The notes under the pieces: model-generated
What the model was told of the DNA's origin: nothing
Databases searched by the model: none
Seen by the model: only the letters and a program-made list of their open reading frames with translations
Position numbers and translations under genes: made by a program
Shown: in pieces, positions 8,389 through 17,283 of the stretch
How the letters are laid out: each line of letters starts with the position of its first letter
How positions within the stretch are numbered: the first letter of the stretch is position 1
NCBI RefSeq assembly: GCF_000371785.1
Contig: NZ_AQUI01000002.1
Location: 2,025,276 to 2,089,275, forward strand
Length of the DNA: 64,000 bases
Source: Actinopolyspora halophila DSM 43834
GTDB taxonomy: Bacteria; Actinomycetota; Actinomycetes; Mycobacteriales; Pseudonocardiaceae
Direction: 5' to 3'

Positions 8389-10086
8389 TCAACTCAATCC
8401 GACGACCTCACCGCGGTCGTCGATGTCGATCCGTTCCGCGGCGGGGCGGGAACTGAGTCCCGGCATGGTGCGGATATCGCCGCAGATCGGGTAGACGAAC
8501 CCGGCTCCCACCGAGGCGCGGACATCGCGTACGGGCAGCGTCCACCCCGTCGGAGCTCCGAGCAGGCTCGGATTCGAACTCAGCGACAGATGCGTCTTGG
8601 CGACACAGACGGGCAACGAACCGAAGCCGTTCTCCGTGTAGCTCTTCAGCGCCTTCTCCGCCGCGGGCTCGTACGAGACGGACTCGGCCCCGTAGACCTG
8701 AGTGGCTACCGTCTCGATCTTGCTCCGTAGGTCGGCGGAGTCGGGATAGAGCAGCTCGAACCGACTCGGTTCCTCGGCGGCCTCGGCGACCGCCTCGGCG
8801 AGTTCGACCGCTCCTTTGCCGCCATCGCTGAAATGGGTGCTGATCGCGACCCTGGCCCCTGCCTGTTCGGCGATGTCACGGATCGCCTGGTGTTCACTGG
8901 CGTGGTCGGACGGAAAGGCGTTGACCGCCACCACCGGGGAGACACCGTGCAACCGGAGGTTGTCGATCTGCTTGCGCAGGTTCGCCGCTCCGGCCAACAC
9001 GTCGTCGGGGTTCTCGGCCAACATCTCCTCCGGCAGGTCCTTGCCGGCCACCACGCGAAAACGACCGGAGTGAGCCTTGAGCGCACGGACGGTGGCCACC
9101 AGCACCGCGGCGTCCGGGCTGAGCCCGGAGTTGCGGCACTTGATGTTGAAGAACCGTTCGGCCCCCATGTCGGCGCCGAACCCCGCTTCGGTGACCACGT
9201 AGTCGGCACACTTGCTGGCTACCCGATCGGCCACGATCGAGGAGTTCCCGTGGGCGATGTTGCCGAACGGGCCCGCGTGCACCAGTACGGGAGTGTTCTC
9301 CACCGTCTGCATCAGATTGGGCTTGATGGCCTCGCGCATGATCACCGTCATGGCTCCGGCCGCGCCGATCTGCTCGGAGGTGACCGGCTCGCCGTCGTAG
9401 GTGTAGCCGACGACGATCCGTCCGAGCCGGGCACGCATGTCGTGTAGCGAGGTGGACAGCGCGAGGATCGCCATCACCTCACTCGCCGCGGTGATGTCGA
9501 AACCCGTCTGGTGCGGTGAACCGTCGTCGTTTCCGCCCAACCCGGTCACGATGTTGCGCAGGTCCCTGTCGTTGACGTCGGTAACCCTCCGCCAGGTGAT
9601 ACGACGTGGGTCCAGCCCCAGCCGGTTCCCCTTGTGCAGATGGTTGTCCACCATCGCCGCCAGCATGTTGTTGGCGGCGGTGACCGCGTGCATGTCCCCG
9701 GTGAGATGCAGGTTCAGTGCCTCCATCGGCACGACCTGGCTGTAGCCGCCACCCGCTGCGCCCCCCTTGATGCCGAAGGTGGGTCCCATGGAGGGTTGGC
9801 GGACCGTCACCGCCGAGGTCTTGCCCAGGTGGCGCAGCGCCTGGCCGAGTCCGACGGTCGTTGTCGTCTTGCCTTCCCCCAACGGAGTGGGCGTGATGGC
9901 CGACACCAGGACGTACTTGGCGCGGTTCTCGGTGCCTGCCTCCTCGAGGGCGTCCAGGGAAACCTTGGCCACGTCCCGGCCGTACGGTTCGAGCAGGTGA
10001 GGAGCCAGCCCCAACTGTGCGGCGATCTCCTCCAGCGGTCTACGCGGGGAGGACCGCGAGATGTCCAGGTCGGACGGCATGTTCAT
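8389..10086 (-). CDS. fhs: Formate-tetrahydrofolate ligase
   Basis: Formyl-THF synthetase: formate + THF + ATP to 10-formyl-THF, reversible, so it can recover ATP when methyl groups are oxidised to formate. The 565-residue length matches the family. The ATP-binding motif TPTPLGEGKTTTTVGLGQAL is near residue 65, followed by RQPSMGPTFGIKGGAAGGGYSQ split over the expected region. The start at 10084-10086 has AGGAGG seven bases upstream and overlaps the metF stop by four bases. It is the last gene of dmgO-dmdA-like-metF-fhs. This placement argues for a catabolic use in clearing THF-bound C1 units from methylamine breakdown. Confidence 0.95.
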   Translation of the reverse strand: MNMPSDLDISRSSPRRPLEEIAAQLGLAPHLLEPYGRDVAKVSLDALEEAGTENRAKYVLVSAITPTPLGEGKTTTTVGLGQALRHLGKTSAVTVRQPSMGPTFGIKGGAAGGGYSQVVPMEALNLHLTGDMHAVTAANNMLAAMVDNHLHKGNRLGLDPRRITWRRVTDVNDRDLRNIVTGLGGNDDGSPHQTGFDITAASEVMAILALSTSLHDMRARLGRIVVGYTYDGEPVTSEQIGAAGAMTVIMREAIKPNLMQTVENTPVLVHAGPFGNIAHGNSSIVADRVASKCADYVVTEAGFGADMGAERFFNIKCRNSGLSPDAAVLVATVRALKAHSGRFRVVAGKDLPEEMLAENPDDVLAGAANLRKQIDNLRLHGVSPVVAVNAFPSDHASEHQAIRDIAEQAGARVAISTHFSDGGKGAVELAEAVAEAAEEPSRFELLYPDSADLRSKIETVATQVYGAESVSYEPAAEKALKSYTENGFGSLPVCVAKTHLSLSSNPSLLGAPTGWTLPVRDVRASVGAGFVYPICGDIRTMPGLSSRPAAERIDIDDRGEVVGLS

Positions 10087-10928
10087 GCGGGCACCTCCTG
10101 CAAACGGTCGGCCGTTTCCATGGCCCACTGCCTGGTCTTGGCGATCTCGTTGAAGGTGAACAAGTGGCAACCGGCGATGTTGTACTCCGGATCCACGAGG
10201 TACGGGGAGAGCTCGTCGAACAAGTTCTCCGGGTTGTAACGGGTGAGCAGTTTCCCGACCACCCCGTGCTGCTTACGTAGGAACCTCATGGACTGCCCCA
10301 AGCCGATCTTCATCGAGATCCGCAGCAGCTTGCTCGGATCGATGGAACCGGGGGCACCGATGTAGACCGGAAGGTTCACCCCTCTGGCCCGCATGGTTTT
10401 GACCCACGAGGCGATCGTGTTCGGGTCGTAGCAGATCTGCGAGACGATGTAGTCCGCGTACCGCGCCTTCTCGTCGGTGGCCTGGATCGTCATCTGGTCC
10501 GAGATGAAGGAGTGCGGTTCGGGATACCCGGTGATGCCCACCCGGTGCGGCCTGTTCCCGATCTCCTCCATCCCGCGGAGCAGGGAAAGCGCGTCGGTGA
10601 ACCTTCCGGCGGGGTTGTCCGCGTCACCGGCGATCACGAACACCTCGGTGAGCCCGAGGGCCTCGATCCGTGCCAGCAGCTCGCTGAGATGCGCGTTGTC
10701 CCTGACGAGCCGTGCCGCCAGGTGCGGAACGACGTGCATCTCCGAACCGCGCAGCCTGGCGGCGAGATCCAGGGTGGCCTCGATCCCCTTGGAAGGCGAG
10801 GAGGTCACGGTCACTGTCGTACCGGGGGGCAGCCCCTGCACCTGTTCCAGTGTTCCACGCAACGGCAGGACTTCGTAGCGAGCGTTGCGCAGGTAGTGCT
10901 GTAGCTGTTGCCGCGCGTTCGTGTTCAT
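10083..10928 (-). CDS. metF: 5,10-methylenetetrahydrofolate reductase family protein
   Basis: A 281-residue TIM-barrel flavoprotein of the MTHFR family, linking methylene-THF and methyl-THF. Family blocks include TVTVTSSPSKGIEATLDLA, FVIAGDADNPAG, GITGYPEPH and the C-terminal GCHLFTFNEIAKT. ATGA overlaps couple it to both neighbours. In this operon it may run toward methylene-THF, oxidising the methyl-THF made by the upstream DmdA-like demethylase. It may instead be a dedicated paralogue of the housekeeping MetF. The direction in vivo cannot be told from sequence. Confidence 0.88.
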   Translation of the reverse strand: MNTNARQQLQHYLRNARYEVLPLRGTLEQVQGLPPGTTVTVTSSPSKGIEATLDLAARLRGSEMHVVPHLAARLVRDNAHLSELLARIEALGLTEVFVIAGDADNPAGRFTDALSLLRGMEEIGNRPHRVGITGYPEPHSFISDQMTIQATDEKARYADYIVSQICYDPNTIASWVKTMRARGVNLPVYIGAPGSIDPSKLLRISMKIGLGQSMRFLRKQHGVVGKLLTRYNPENLFDELSPYLVDPEYNIAGCHLFTFNEIAKTRQWAMETADRLQEVPA

Positions 10929-12136
10929 TTCGACACCGCCGCTTCTTCCTGCCGCTCGAGTTGCTTGGGGATCTGCTTGTTCGGGTCGAGGAAGGGCTTC
11001 TCGGCCACCACGGCGTCCTGGGGTCCGTGCTGGGTCTCGACGACGAGTGGGGTGCCCGTCTCGCGGTAGCTGATCGGCACCATGGCGTAGCCGATGTTGC
11101 TGTCCACCCGCGGCGAGTAGCAGGCCGAGGTGACGTCCCCGATGTGCAGGCCGTTCGGGTCCCGCACGGGGAAGGTGTCGATCATCGAACCGTCGTTGAA
11201 GCTGCCCACTTCCGGGCCGCCGATCTTCACACCCACCAGCCTGCGGCTGATTCCCTCGTTGTAGATGCGGGTCAGCGCCGACTTGCCGATGAAGTCGGCC
11301 TCCTGGTTGAGGTCGACCATCCAGGTCGCCTCGAATCCGTAACCGACCTCGAACGGGTTGGTGTCGTAGGTGATGTCGCACCCCCAGGAGAGGATCCCGG
11401 CCTCGATCCTGCGGATGTGGCAGGGACCGATCACCCGCATGTCGTAGGGAAGACCGGCCTCCCAGATCTTCTCCCAGAGGCGTACGCCGTCGCGACTGGC
11501 GTTGTGCAGGTAGATCTCGTAACCGAGCTCGGCGGTGTAACCGGTCCGCGAGACGATCACGTCCATACCGTCGAGTTCGCGGTTCACCGCGTAGTAGTAG
11601 GGGATGTCCTGGATGGACTCACCGAACAGGTCGATCATGACGTCGCGGGACTTGGGCCCCTGCACCTGCACGGGCCCCACGTCGGGCTCCCGGATCTGGA
11701 CGTTCATGCCCATGCTGTAGGCGAGCCCCTTGGCCCAGAGGAGCACGTCGCTGTCGGCCAGCGACAGCCAGAAGTGGTTCTCTCCGAGCCGCAGCAGCAC
11801 GGGGTCGTTGATGATCCCGCCGTCCTCGGAGGTGATGAAGACGTACTTGCACTGCCCGACCCGGCACTTGTTGAGATCACGGGGAACCAGCATGTTGGTG
11901 AAGTCGAAGGCGTCCGGTCCTGTGATCTCGACCTGCCGCTCGACGCCGACGTCCCACAGGGTCACACCGTTCAGCAGGTGCCAGTACTCGGCGACGGGGT
12001 CTCCGTAGTGCCTGGCGTGGTAGGTGTGGTTGTACACGCTGTACATCCCCACTCCGTGCCTGCGCGAGGCGTAGAAGAAGGGGGACTTGTTGATGCGGGG
12101 GTACTGCAGGATCGCAGGGGTCGGGTTGATGCTCAT
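10925..12136 (-). CDS. THF-dependent demethylase, DmdA-like (GcvT family)
   Basis: A 403-residue aminomethyltransferase-fold protein. Its sequence follows the dimethylsulfoniopropionate demethylase DmdA pattern rather than glycine-cleavage GcvT. Examples are the early YSVYNHTYH, YWHLLNGVTLWDVGVERQVE, NDPVLLRLGENHFWLSLADSD, LLWAKGLAYSMGMNVQIREPDVG (given in part) and SACYSP late. Known relatives move a methyl group from a sulfonium or N-methyl donor to THF. Its operon partners are dimethylglycine oxidase, metF and fhs. A betaine-type donor is therefore attractive, but DMSP or another methylated compound is equally possible. Its stop overlaps the metF start. Confidence 0.8.
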   Translation of the reverse strand: MSINPTPAILQYPRINKSPFFYASRRHGVGMYSVYNHTYHARHYGDPVAEYWHLLNGVTLWDVGVERQVEITGPDAFDFTNMLVPRDLNKCRVGQCKYVFITSEDGGIINDPVLLRLGENHFWLSLADSDVLLWAKGLAYSMGMNVQIREPDVGPVQVQGPKSRDVMIDLFGESIQDIPYYYAVNRELDGMDVIVSRTGYTAELGYEIYLHNASRDGVRLWEKIWEAGLPYDMRVIGPCHIRRIEAGILSWGCDITYDTNPFEVGYGFEATWMVDLNQEADFIGKSALTRIYNEGISRRLVGVKIGGPEVGSFNDGSMIDTFPVRDPNGLHIGDVTSACYSPRVDSNIGYAMVPISYRETGTPLVVETQHGPQDAVVAEKPFLDPNKQIPKQLERQEEAAVSK

Positions 12137-12236
12137 GGGGGACTCCTCAAGGGATCATCGGGTTGAACGAATCATCCCCATCGCTTCGCGGAGGACGGTG
12201 GGGACGAGGGTCGGGGGGATCGGTTTCGATGCGCTT

Positions 12237-14729
12237 TTAGCAGCGCATCCGTTTCATCTCGGGGTCGAAAACCGGATCGGACATCACCGTCGCGGGGTGC
12301 CGTTGTCCGAAGTAGGCGACCTCAACCGGAGTTCCCGCCTCGGACAACTCCGAGGGCAGCCAGGCGTAGGCCAGACTGAGCCCGATGCTGTGGCCGTAGC
12401 CCGTGCTCGTGGTGAAGCCACAGGCCTGCCGGGCGGTGCGGTCGGAAAAGATCGGTTCGGACCCCATGACCACAGTGCCGTCGTCGACCGACAGACAGCA
12501 CAACTTGCGTCGAATCGGGTTCTCGCGACGGCGGAGAAGAGCGTCACGACCGATGAACTCGCCCTTGTCCGGTTTGACCGCGAAGGCGAGTCCGGCCTCG
12601 TCGGGAGTGTGGTCGCTCCACATGTCGCCGCCCCAGGCCCGATATCCTTTCTCCAGCCGGAGGTTGCTGAAGGCACCTCTTCCTCCGGCTATGACGCCGT
12701 ACTCGGCGCCCGCGGCGGAAAGCAGGTCCCACAGTCGGAGACCGAAATCCGCCGAAGTGTAGAGTTCCCACCCCAGTTCACCGACGTAGGAGAGTCGTAG
12801 CGCGGTGACGGGGACTTCACGTACGAACATCCTTTTGGCCCGGAAGAAGCGGAACCCCTCGTGGGAGACGTCCTCGTCGGTCAACGACTGCAACACGGCC
12901 CTGGCGTAGGGCCCCCAGAGACCGATGCAGCAGGTTCCGCCGGTCGTGTCCCGTACCGTGGTCGACTCGTCCGCGTGCTCGCGCATCCACGCGATGTCGC
13001 GCTGGCCGTTGCAGCCGACCTGGAAGGTGTCCTCGGACAGCCGGGCCACCGTGACGTCGGAGCGAACCCCTCCGGTGGAGTCCAACATGAGGGTGTAGGT
13101 GACGTAGCCGGGGGCACGGTCCAGCTGGTTGGTGGTCACCCGCTGCAGCAGGTCCAGGGCCCCGCGGCCGCTGACCTCGGCACGGCACAGTGAGGTCATG
13201 TCGTACAGGGCAACCCGTTCGCGGGTGATCTGGTGTTCGGCGCCGACGATCGGGGACCAGTACCGGCTCGCCCACTCGCCGGGTGCGACTACCTCGCGTT
13301 CGGCGGTCAGCGGTGCGTTCGACTCGAACCAGTGCGGGCGCTCCCAACCGCTGGCCTCGAGGAACACGGCCCCGAGTTCCCGCTGCCTGGGGTAGAACGG
13401 ACTGGTCCGCAGCGGACGCGGGTGCTCCGGCGGCTGTTGGGGGTGGATGATGTCGTAGACCTCGCGGAAGGTCTGCGCGCTGCGCTCGGCCACATAGCTG
13501 TTGCTGTGGGCGAAGTTCTCGAAGCGCCGTACGTCGGCTGAACGCAGGTCGGTGCCGGGGACGCCGTCGGTCATCCACTCGGCCACGGCTTTGCCCACGC
13601 CGGCCGAGTGCGTGATCCACACCGCTTCGGCGAGCCAGAAGTTGTCCACCTCGCGGGTCGGCCCGAGAACCGGACCTCCGTCCGAAGTGAACAGGAATAC
13701 ACCGTTCATCCCCTCGGAGACCTGGGTCCGCCGCAGGTCGGGGACGAGTTCGCGTCCGCGTTCGAACGGTTCTGCGAAGTCCTCCGGGGTGAAGGGGTGC
13801 ACGGAGGACATCCCCTTCCAACCGCCTCCCTCCGGAGGAGCTTCGTCCCCCTCCCCGGGGTCGGCGGTCGGTCCGATTTCCTCCGTGGACACCGGGATGA
13901 CGCGGTGCCGGTAGGAACCGACTCCGTAGCGGTCGTGGATCTGACGGAAGTACATCGAGTTGTCCTGCTGCCGCAGGATCGGCTGTTCGACCTCCTCGGA
14001 ACCGGCCGTGAGCCCGGGAACGGGCTCGGTGACGGCGTACTGGTGCGCCACCGGTTGCACGGGAACGGAAACCCCGGCCAGTTGTCCTACCCGAGGTCCC
14101 CAGATTCCCGCGCAGCACAGCACGGAATCGGTTTCCACGGTACCGGCCGAGGTGTGCACTGCGTGCACTTTGCCGTCCGAGACGTCGAACCCGGTGACTT
14201 CGGTGTGCGCGGCGAAACGGACACCGAGCCGCTCGGCCTCGTGCGACATCGCCTCGGCCGCGCGTACGGGCTTCGCGATCCCGTCGGTGGGAACGTGCAG
14301 CCCGCCGTAGATGTGGTCCGGGTTCACCTGCGGGATCTTTTCTCGCACCTCGGCGGGGGTGAGCAGCGTTCCGTGCACACCCCATGCGGTGGCCAGTCCG
14401 AGTTTGCGGTGCAGGTCGTCCCACCGGGCCCGGGTGGTGGCCACCTCGATACCGCCCACCTGGTGGAAGCAGGGGCGGTCGTCGACGCTCAACGAGTTGA
14501 ACAGCTCGACCGTGTAGCTGGCGAGCTGGGTCATCGTCTGCGAACCGCTCGTCTGGAATACCAGTCCGGGGGCGTGTGAACTGGATCCTCCGGTGGCGAA
14601 AAGCGGGCCCTGCTCGATCACGAGCACGTCCGTCATCCCGCGTTGGGCGAGATGGTACGCGGTACTGCATCCGACGATTCCGGCACCGATTATCACAGTG
14701 CGTGCACGCGAACCGAGCGCCGAAGCCAT
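12237..14729 (-). CDS. dmgO: Dimethylglycine oxidase (FAD oxidase-GcvT fusion)
   Basis: Oxidatively demethylates N,N-dimethylglycine to sarcosine and passes the methylene group to THF. The 830-residue length equals the Arthrobacter globiformis enzyme, and the sequence matches it along its length. The N-terminal FAD fold has VIIGAGIVGCSTAYHL. The covalent-flavin histidine lies in GGSSSHAPGLVFQT (His52 here, equivalent to His48 there). The C-terminal half is a GcvT-like THF domain with DTTGGTCCIGLWGP and RLSYVGELGWELYTS. It heads the one-carbon operon; a 100-base gap separates it from the DmdA-like gene. Divergent from it, past a GntR gene, lies the sarcosine oxidase operon for the next step. 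Confidence 0.95.
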   Translation of the reverse strand: MASALGSRARTVIIGAGIVGCSTAYHLAQRGMTDVLVIEQGPLFATGGSSSHAPGLVFQTSGSQTMTQLASYTVELFNSLSVDDRPCFHQVGGIEVATTRARWDDLHRKLGLATAWGVHGTLLTPAEVREKIPQVNPDHIYGGLHVPTDGIAKPVRAAEAMSHEAERLGVRFAAHTEVTGFDVSDGKVHAVHTSAGTVETDSVLCCAGIWGPRVGQLAGVSVPVQPVAHQYAVTEPVPGLTAGSEEVEQPILRQQDNSMYFRQIHDRYGVGSYRHRVIPVSTEEIGPTADPGEGDEAPPEGGGWKGMSSVHPFTPEDFAEPFERGRELVPDLRRTQVSEGMNGVFLFTSDGGPVLGPTREVDNFWLAEAVWITHSAGVGKAVAEWMTDGVPGTDLRSADVRRFENFAHSNSYVAERSAQTFREVYDIIHPQQPPEHPRPLRTSPFYPRQRELGAVFLEASGWERPHWFESNAPLTAEREVVAPGEWASRYWSPIVGAEHQITRERVALYDMTSLCRAEVSGRGALDLLQRVTTNQLDRAPGYVTYTLMLDSTGGVRSDVTVARLSEDTFQVGCNGQRDIAWMREHADESTTVRDTTGGTCCIGLWGPYARAVLQSLTDEDVSHEGFRFFRAKRMFVREVPVTALRLSYVGELGWELYTSADFGLRLWDLLSAAGAEYGVIAGGRGAFSNLRLEKGYRAWGGDMWSDHTPDEAGLAFAVKPDKGEFIGRDALLRRRENPIRRKLCCLSVDDGTVVMGSEPIFSDRTARQACGFTTSTGYGHSIGLSLAYAWLPSELSEAGTPVEVAYFGQRHPATVMSDPVFDPEMKRMRC

Positions 14730-14933
14730 AGCCGCCCCCTGTCGAAGTCGGGAACCGGTGTTGCGTTTAGAACAACAATCTGCGTCACTCGCAACAGTGC
14801 GCCCGGTGGTCTGGGTGCGTCAAGACACACATTCGGGCGAAAGATAGCTGTTCCGGACGAGCGTCGTCACGCGCCTGAACAGGGAGTTTCCGAATATTTC
14901 TTCGGGTTCCGGTGGGAGTGCGCGGGAGGCGCT

Positions 14934-15602
14934 TCAGATTGCTCGGCGGATGGCGCTCTCGAAGTGATCGACATGTTCCACGGCGATGCGGTCCGCGCGT
15001 TCCCCGTCGCCGGAGACCACCGCTTTTAGCAACTCTGCGTGCTCGGTGACGTGTCCCGTCACGTCGGGCAGTCGATCGAAGAACAGTCCCCAGATGCGCA
15101 ACGCGAGGTTGTAGTACTGCCCGAGCGTGTTTTCGAGGTATCCGTTGTGGGTGCAGCGGTACAGCGTGCGATGGATGCGGGCGTCCACGTCCATCACCGC
15201 GTCCCGTTCCTCCCGCAGGTGCTCGACCTTTTCCGTCAGCTCGCCGAGCTCCGCGCGCTCCGCTTCGGTGGCTCGTTCGGCCGCTCTGCGGGCCGCGTGC
15301 CCTTCGAGGCGGCGGCGCACATCGGCGATCAGCGCGTGGTCGGTGATGTTGACCTCGGTGACGAACGTCCCCCGGCGGGGATAAATCGCGACGAGGGACT
15401 CGGCCGCGAGTCGCTTCACGGCTTCCCGGAAGGGGGTGCGCCCGAGGTCGAGTTCGCGGGTTAGGGATTCCTCCTGCACTGGTGAACCGGGTTCCAGCCG
15501 TAACGAGAGGATCTCCTCCCGCAGGGTCAGGTAGGCCCGCTCCGCCTGCGAGAGGTTTCGGGGTGAGCCATCACCCGATGGGGAATTGACCGCTTCCGAC
15601 AC
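14934..15602 (-). CDS. GntR family regulator, FCD subfamily
   Basis: A 222-residue FadR-type transcription factor. The N-terminal winged helix includes SQAERAYLTLREEIL and LTRELDLGRTPFREAVKRL. The C-terminal FCD ligand-binding domain starts near residue 95 with metal-ligand-like Asp/His residues (VDARIHRTLYRCTHNGYLE). It stands between dmgO (same strand, downstream) and the divergent sox operon, so it probably represses one or both. The ligand might be an intermediate such as sarcosine, betaine or glyoxylate; this is inference. Confidence 0.88.
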   Translation of the reverse strand: MSEAVNSPSGDGSPRNLSQAERAYLTLREEILSLRLEPGSPVQEESLTRELDLGRTPFREAVKRLAAESLVAIYPRRGTFVTEVNITDHALIADVRRRLEGHAARRAAERATEAERAELGELTEKVEHLREERDAVMDVDARIHRTLYRCTHNGYLENTLGQYYNLALRIWGLFFDRLPDVTGHVTEHAELLKAVVSGDGERADRIAVEHVDHFESAIRRAI

Positions 15603-15771
15603 GGCTCGTAGTCTACCGTACAGACTGACATGTCAGTTGTTGGTTAGTTGTATATAACTCTTCGTGTGCTGTGGCCGCTCAAAAGTGGATCGCAACTCAC
15701 TCCGGAGTGGGAACCGGTAAATCACGAGAACACTGCGAGCAATCCGAACGCACTCCCAGCAAGGAGCCCCG
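15603..15771. promoter_or_regulatory. Divergent promoter region gntR/soxB
   Basis: An intergenic gap between the divergent regulator and soxB. It includes an AT-rich stretch with the overlapping element CTGACATGTCAGTTG at about 15625-15640, whose TGACATGTCA is a perfect 10-bp palindrome. It is a plausible GntR operator by position. Confidence 0.5.
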
Positions 15772-16995
15772 TTGGTCGTTGACGGACACACTTCTCCCGC
15801 TCCGGACCGGCTGTGGCGCAATCCGGAGCCGAAGAGCAACTACGACGTGGTGATCGTCGGCGCGGGCGGGCACGGACTCGCCACCGCCTACTACCTGGCA
15901 CGCAATCACGGTGTGACGGACATAGCCGTCCTGGAGCGCGGATGGCTCGCGGGCGGCAACATGGCACGCAACACCACGATCATCCGCTCGAACTACCTCC
16001 TCGACGCCAGCGCGGCGCTCTACGATCACGCCCTGCGGCTCTGGGAGGAACTTCCGGAGGAGCTGGACCACGAGTTCCAGTTCAGCCAGTGCGGAGTGCT
16101 CAACCTCGCCCACACCGAACAGGAGGCGCGGGACGCGCGCAGACGCGCCTTCGCCAACGAACTCAACGGAGTGGACGCCGAGTGGTTGACCCCGGACGAA
16201 ATAGCCGAGGTGTGTCCCATCCTGGACACCTCGCCGCGGTTGCGCTATCCGGTGCTCGGGGCCACCTACCAGCGTAGAGCCGGGGTGGCCAAACACGATC
16301 TCGTCGCTTGGGCGCTGGCACGCAAGTGTGACGAGATGGGTGTGGACTTCATCCAGAACTGCGAGGTCACCGGATTCGTCACGGCAGGCGACCGGGTGAC
16401 CGGGGTGCACACGAACAGGGGGACGATCGGTGCGGGCCGGGTCGGACTGGCCGCGGCCGGAAGGACCAGCGTCCTCACGGACACGCTCGGGATCTCCCTG
16501 CCGCTGCAGAGCCACCCGCTGCAGGCGATGGCATCCGAGATCCTGGAGCCCGTGCACCCGTGCGTGGTCATGTCCAACCACGTCCACGTCTACACCAGCC
16601 AGGCGCACAAGGGGGAACTGGTTCTCGGAGCGGGAATAGACACCCACAACGGGTACGCGCAGCGCGGTTCGGTGCACGTGATCGAGAACCAGCTGGCGGC
16701 GGCCGTGGAGCTGTTCCCGATCTTCGGCAGGGCGCACCTGCTGCGCACCTGGGCGGGAACGGTGGACGTCACTCCTGACGCCTCTCCGATCATCGGTCCC
16801 ACTCCTTACGAGAACCTCTTCGTCAACTGCGGCTGGGGAACCGGTGGCTTCAAGGCCACACCGGGAGCGGGGTGGGTGTTCGCCCACACCATCGCCACCG
16901 GAGCTCCGCACCCGCTCAACGAGCCCTACGGGATGGAACGGTTCACGAGCGGGGCACTCATCGACGAACACGGTGCTGCGGCCGTGGCCCACTGA
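15772..16995 (+). CDS. soxB: Sarcosine oxidase subunit beta
   Basis: Flavin-bearing catalytic subunit of heterotetrameric sarcosine oxidase, which oxidises sarcosine to glycine with transfer of methylene to THF. At 407 residues it matches family length. It carries the FAD motif [20 protein letters not shown] near residue 27. The [13 protein letters not shown] segment corresponds to the region that bears covalent FMN in Corynebacterium SoxB. A TTG start at 15772 is used because AAGGAG lies five bases upstream. It is the first gene of soxBDAG. Confidence 0.95.
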   Translation: MVVDGHTSPAPDRLWRNPEPKSNYDVVIVGAGGHGLATAYYLARNHGVTDIAVLERGWLAGGNMARNTTIIRSNYLLDASAALYDHALRLWEELPEELDHEFQFSQCGVLNLAHTEQEARDARRRAFANELNGVDAEWLTPDEIAEVCPILDTSPRLRYPVLGATYQRRAGVAKHDLVAWALARKCDEMGVDFIQNCEVTGFVTAGDRVTGVHTNRGTIGAGRVGLAAAGRTSVLTDTLGISLPLQSHPLQAMASEILEPVHPCVVMSNHVHVYTSQAHKGELVLGAGIDTHNGYAQRGSVHVIENQLAAAVELFPIFGRAHLLRTWAGTVDVTPDASPIIGPTPYENLFVNCGWGTGGFKATPGAGWVFAHTIATGAPHPLNEPYGMERFTSGALIDEHGAAAVAH

Positions 16996-17009
16996 GGAGG
17001 GGGGAGATC

Positions 17010-17279
17010 ATGCTGCTCATCCGATGTCCGTGGTGCGGCGACCGCGACGAGGTCGAGTTCCGCTACGGAGGACAGGCCGATGTGGCCTATCCGACCGATC
17101 CCCACGAGCTCGACGACACCGAGTGGGGGAACTTCCTGTTCGTGAGAGCGAACCCGATGGGGGCACTCACAGAGCGTTGGGTGCACACCGCCGGCTGCCG
17201 CCGGTGGTTCTCCGTCGTCCGTGACACCGCGACCAACGAGATGACGCCGGACATCCCCCAGCGTCGGGAAAGTCGGTAG
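17010..17279 (+). CDS. soxD: Sarcosine oxidase subunit delta
   Basis: An 89-residue zinc-binding small subunit. CPWCGDRDEVEF and the later HTAGCRRWF supply the Cys/Cys/His/Cys ligands expected for SoxD. The ATG follows a GGAGGGGGGAG ribosome site directly behind the soxB stop. It lies four bases before soxA. The order soxB-D-A-G is standard. Confidence 0.95.
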   Translation: MLLIRCPWCGDRDEVEFRYGGQADVAYPTDPHELDDTEWGNFLFVRANPMGALTERWVHTAGCRRWFSVVRDTATNEMTPDIPQRRESR

Positions 17280-17283
17280 CGCC

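Noticed and set aside
10925-12136. Glycine-cleavage T protein (gcvT)
   Set aside because: No gcvP or gcvH nearby, and the motif pattern follows DmdA-like demethylases; kept as a DmdA-like family member instead.
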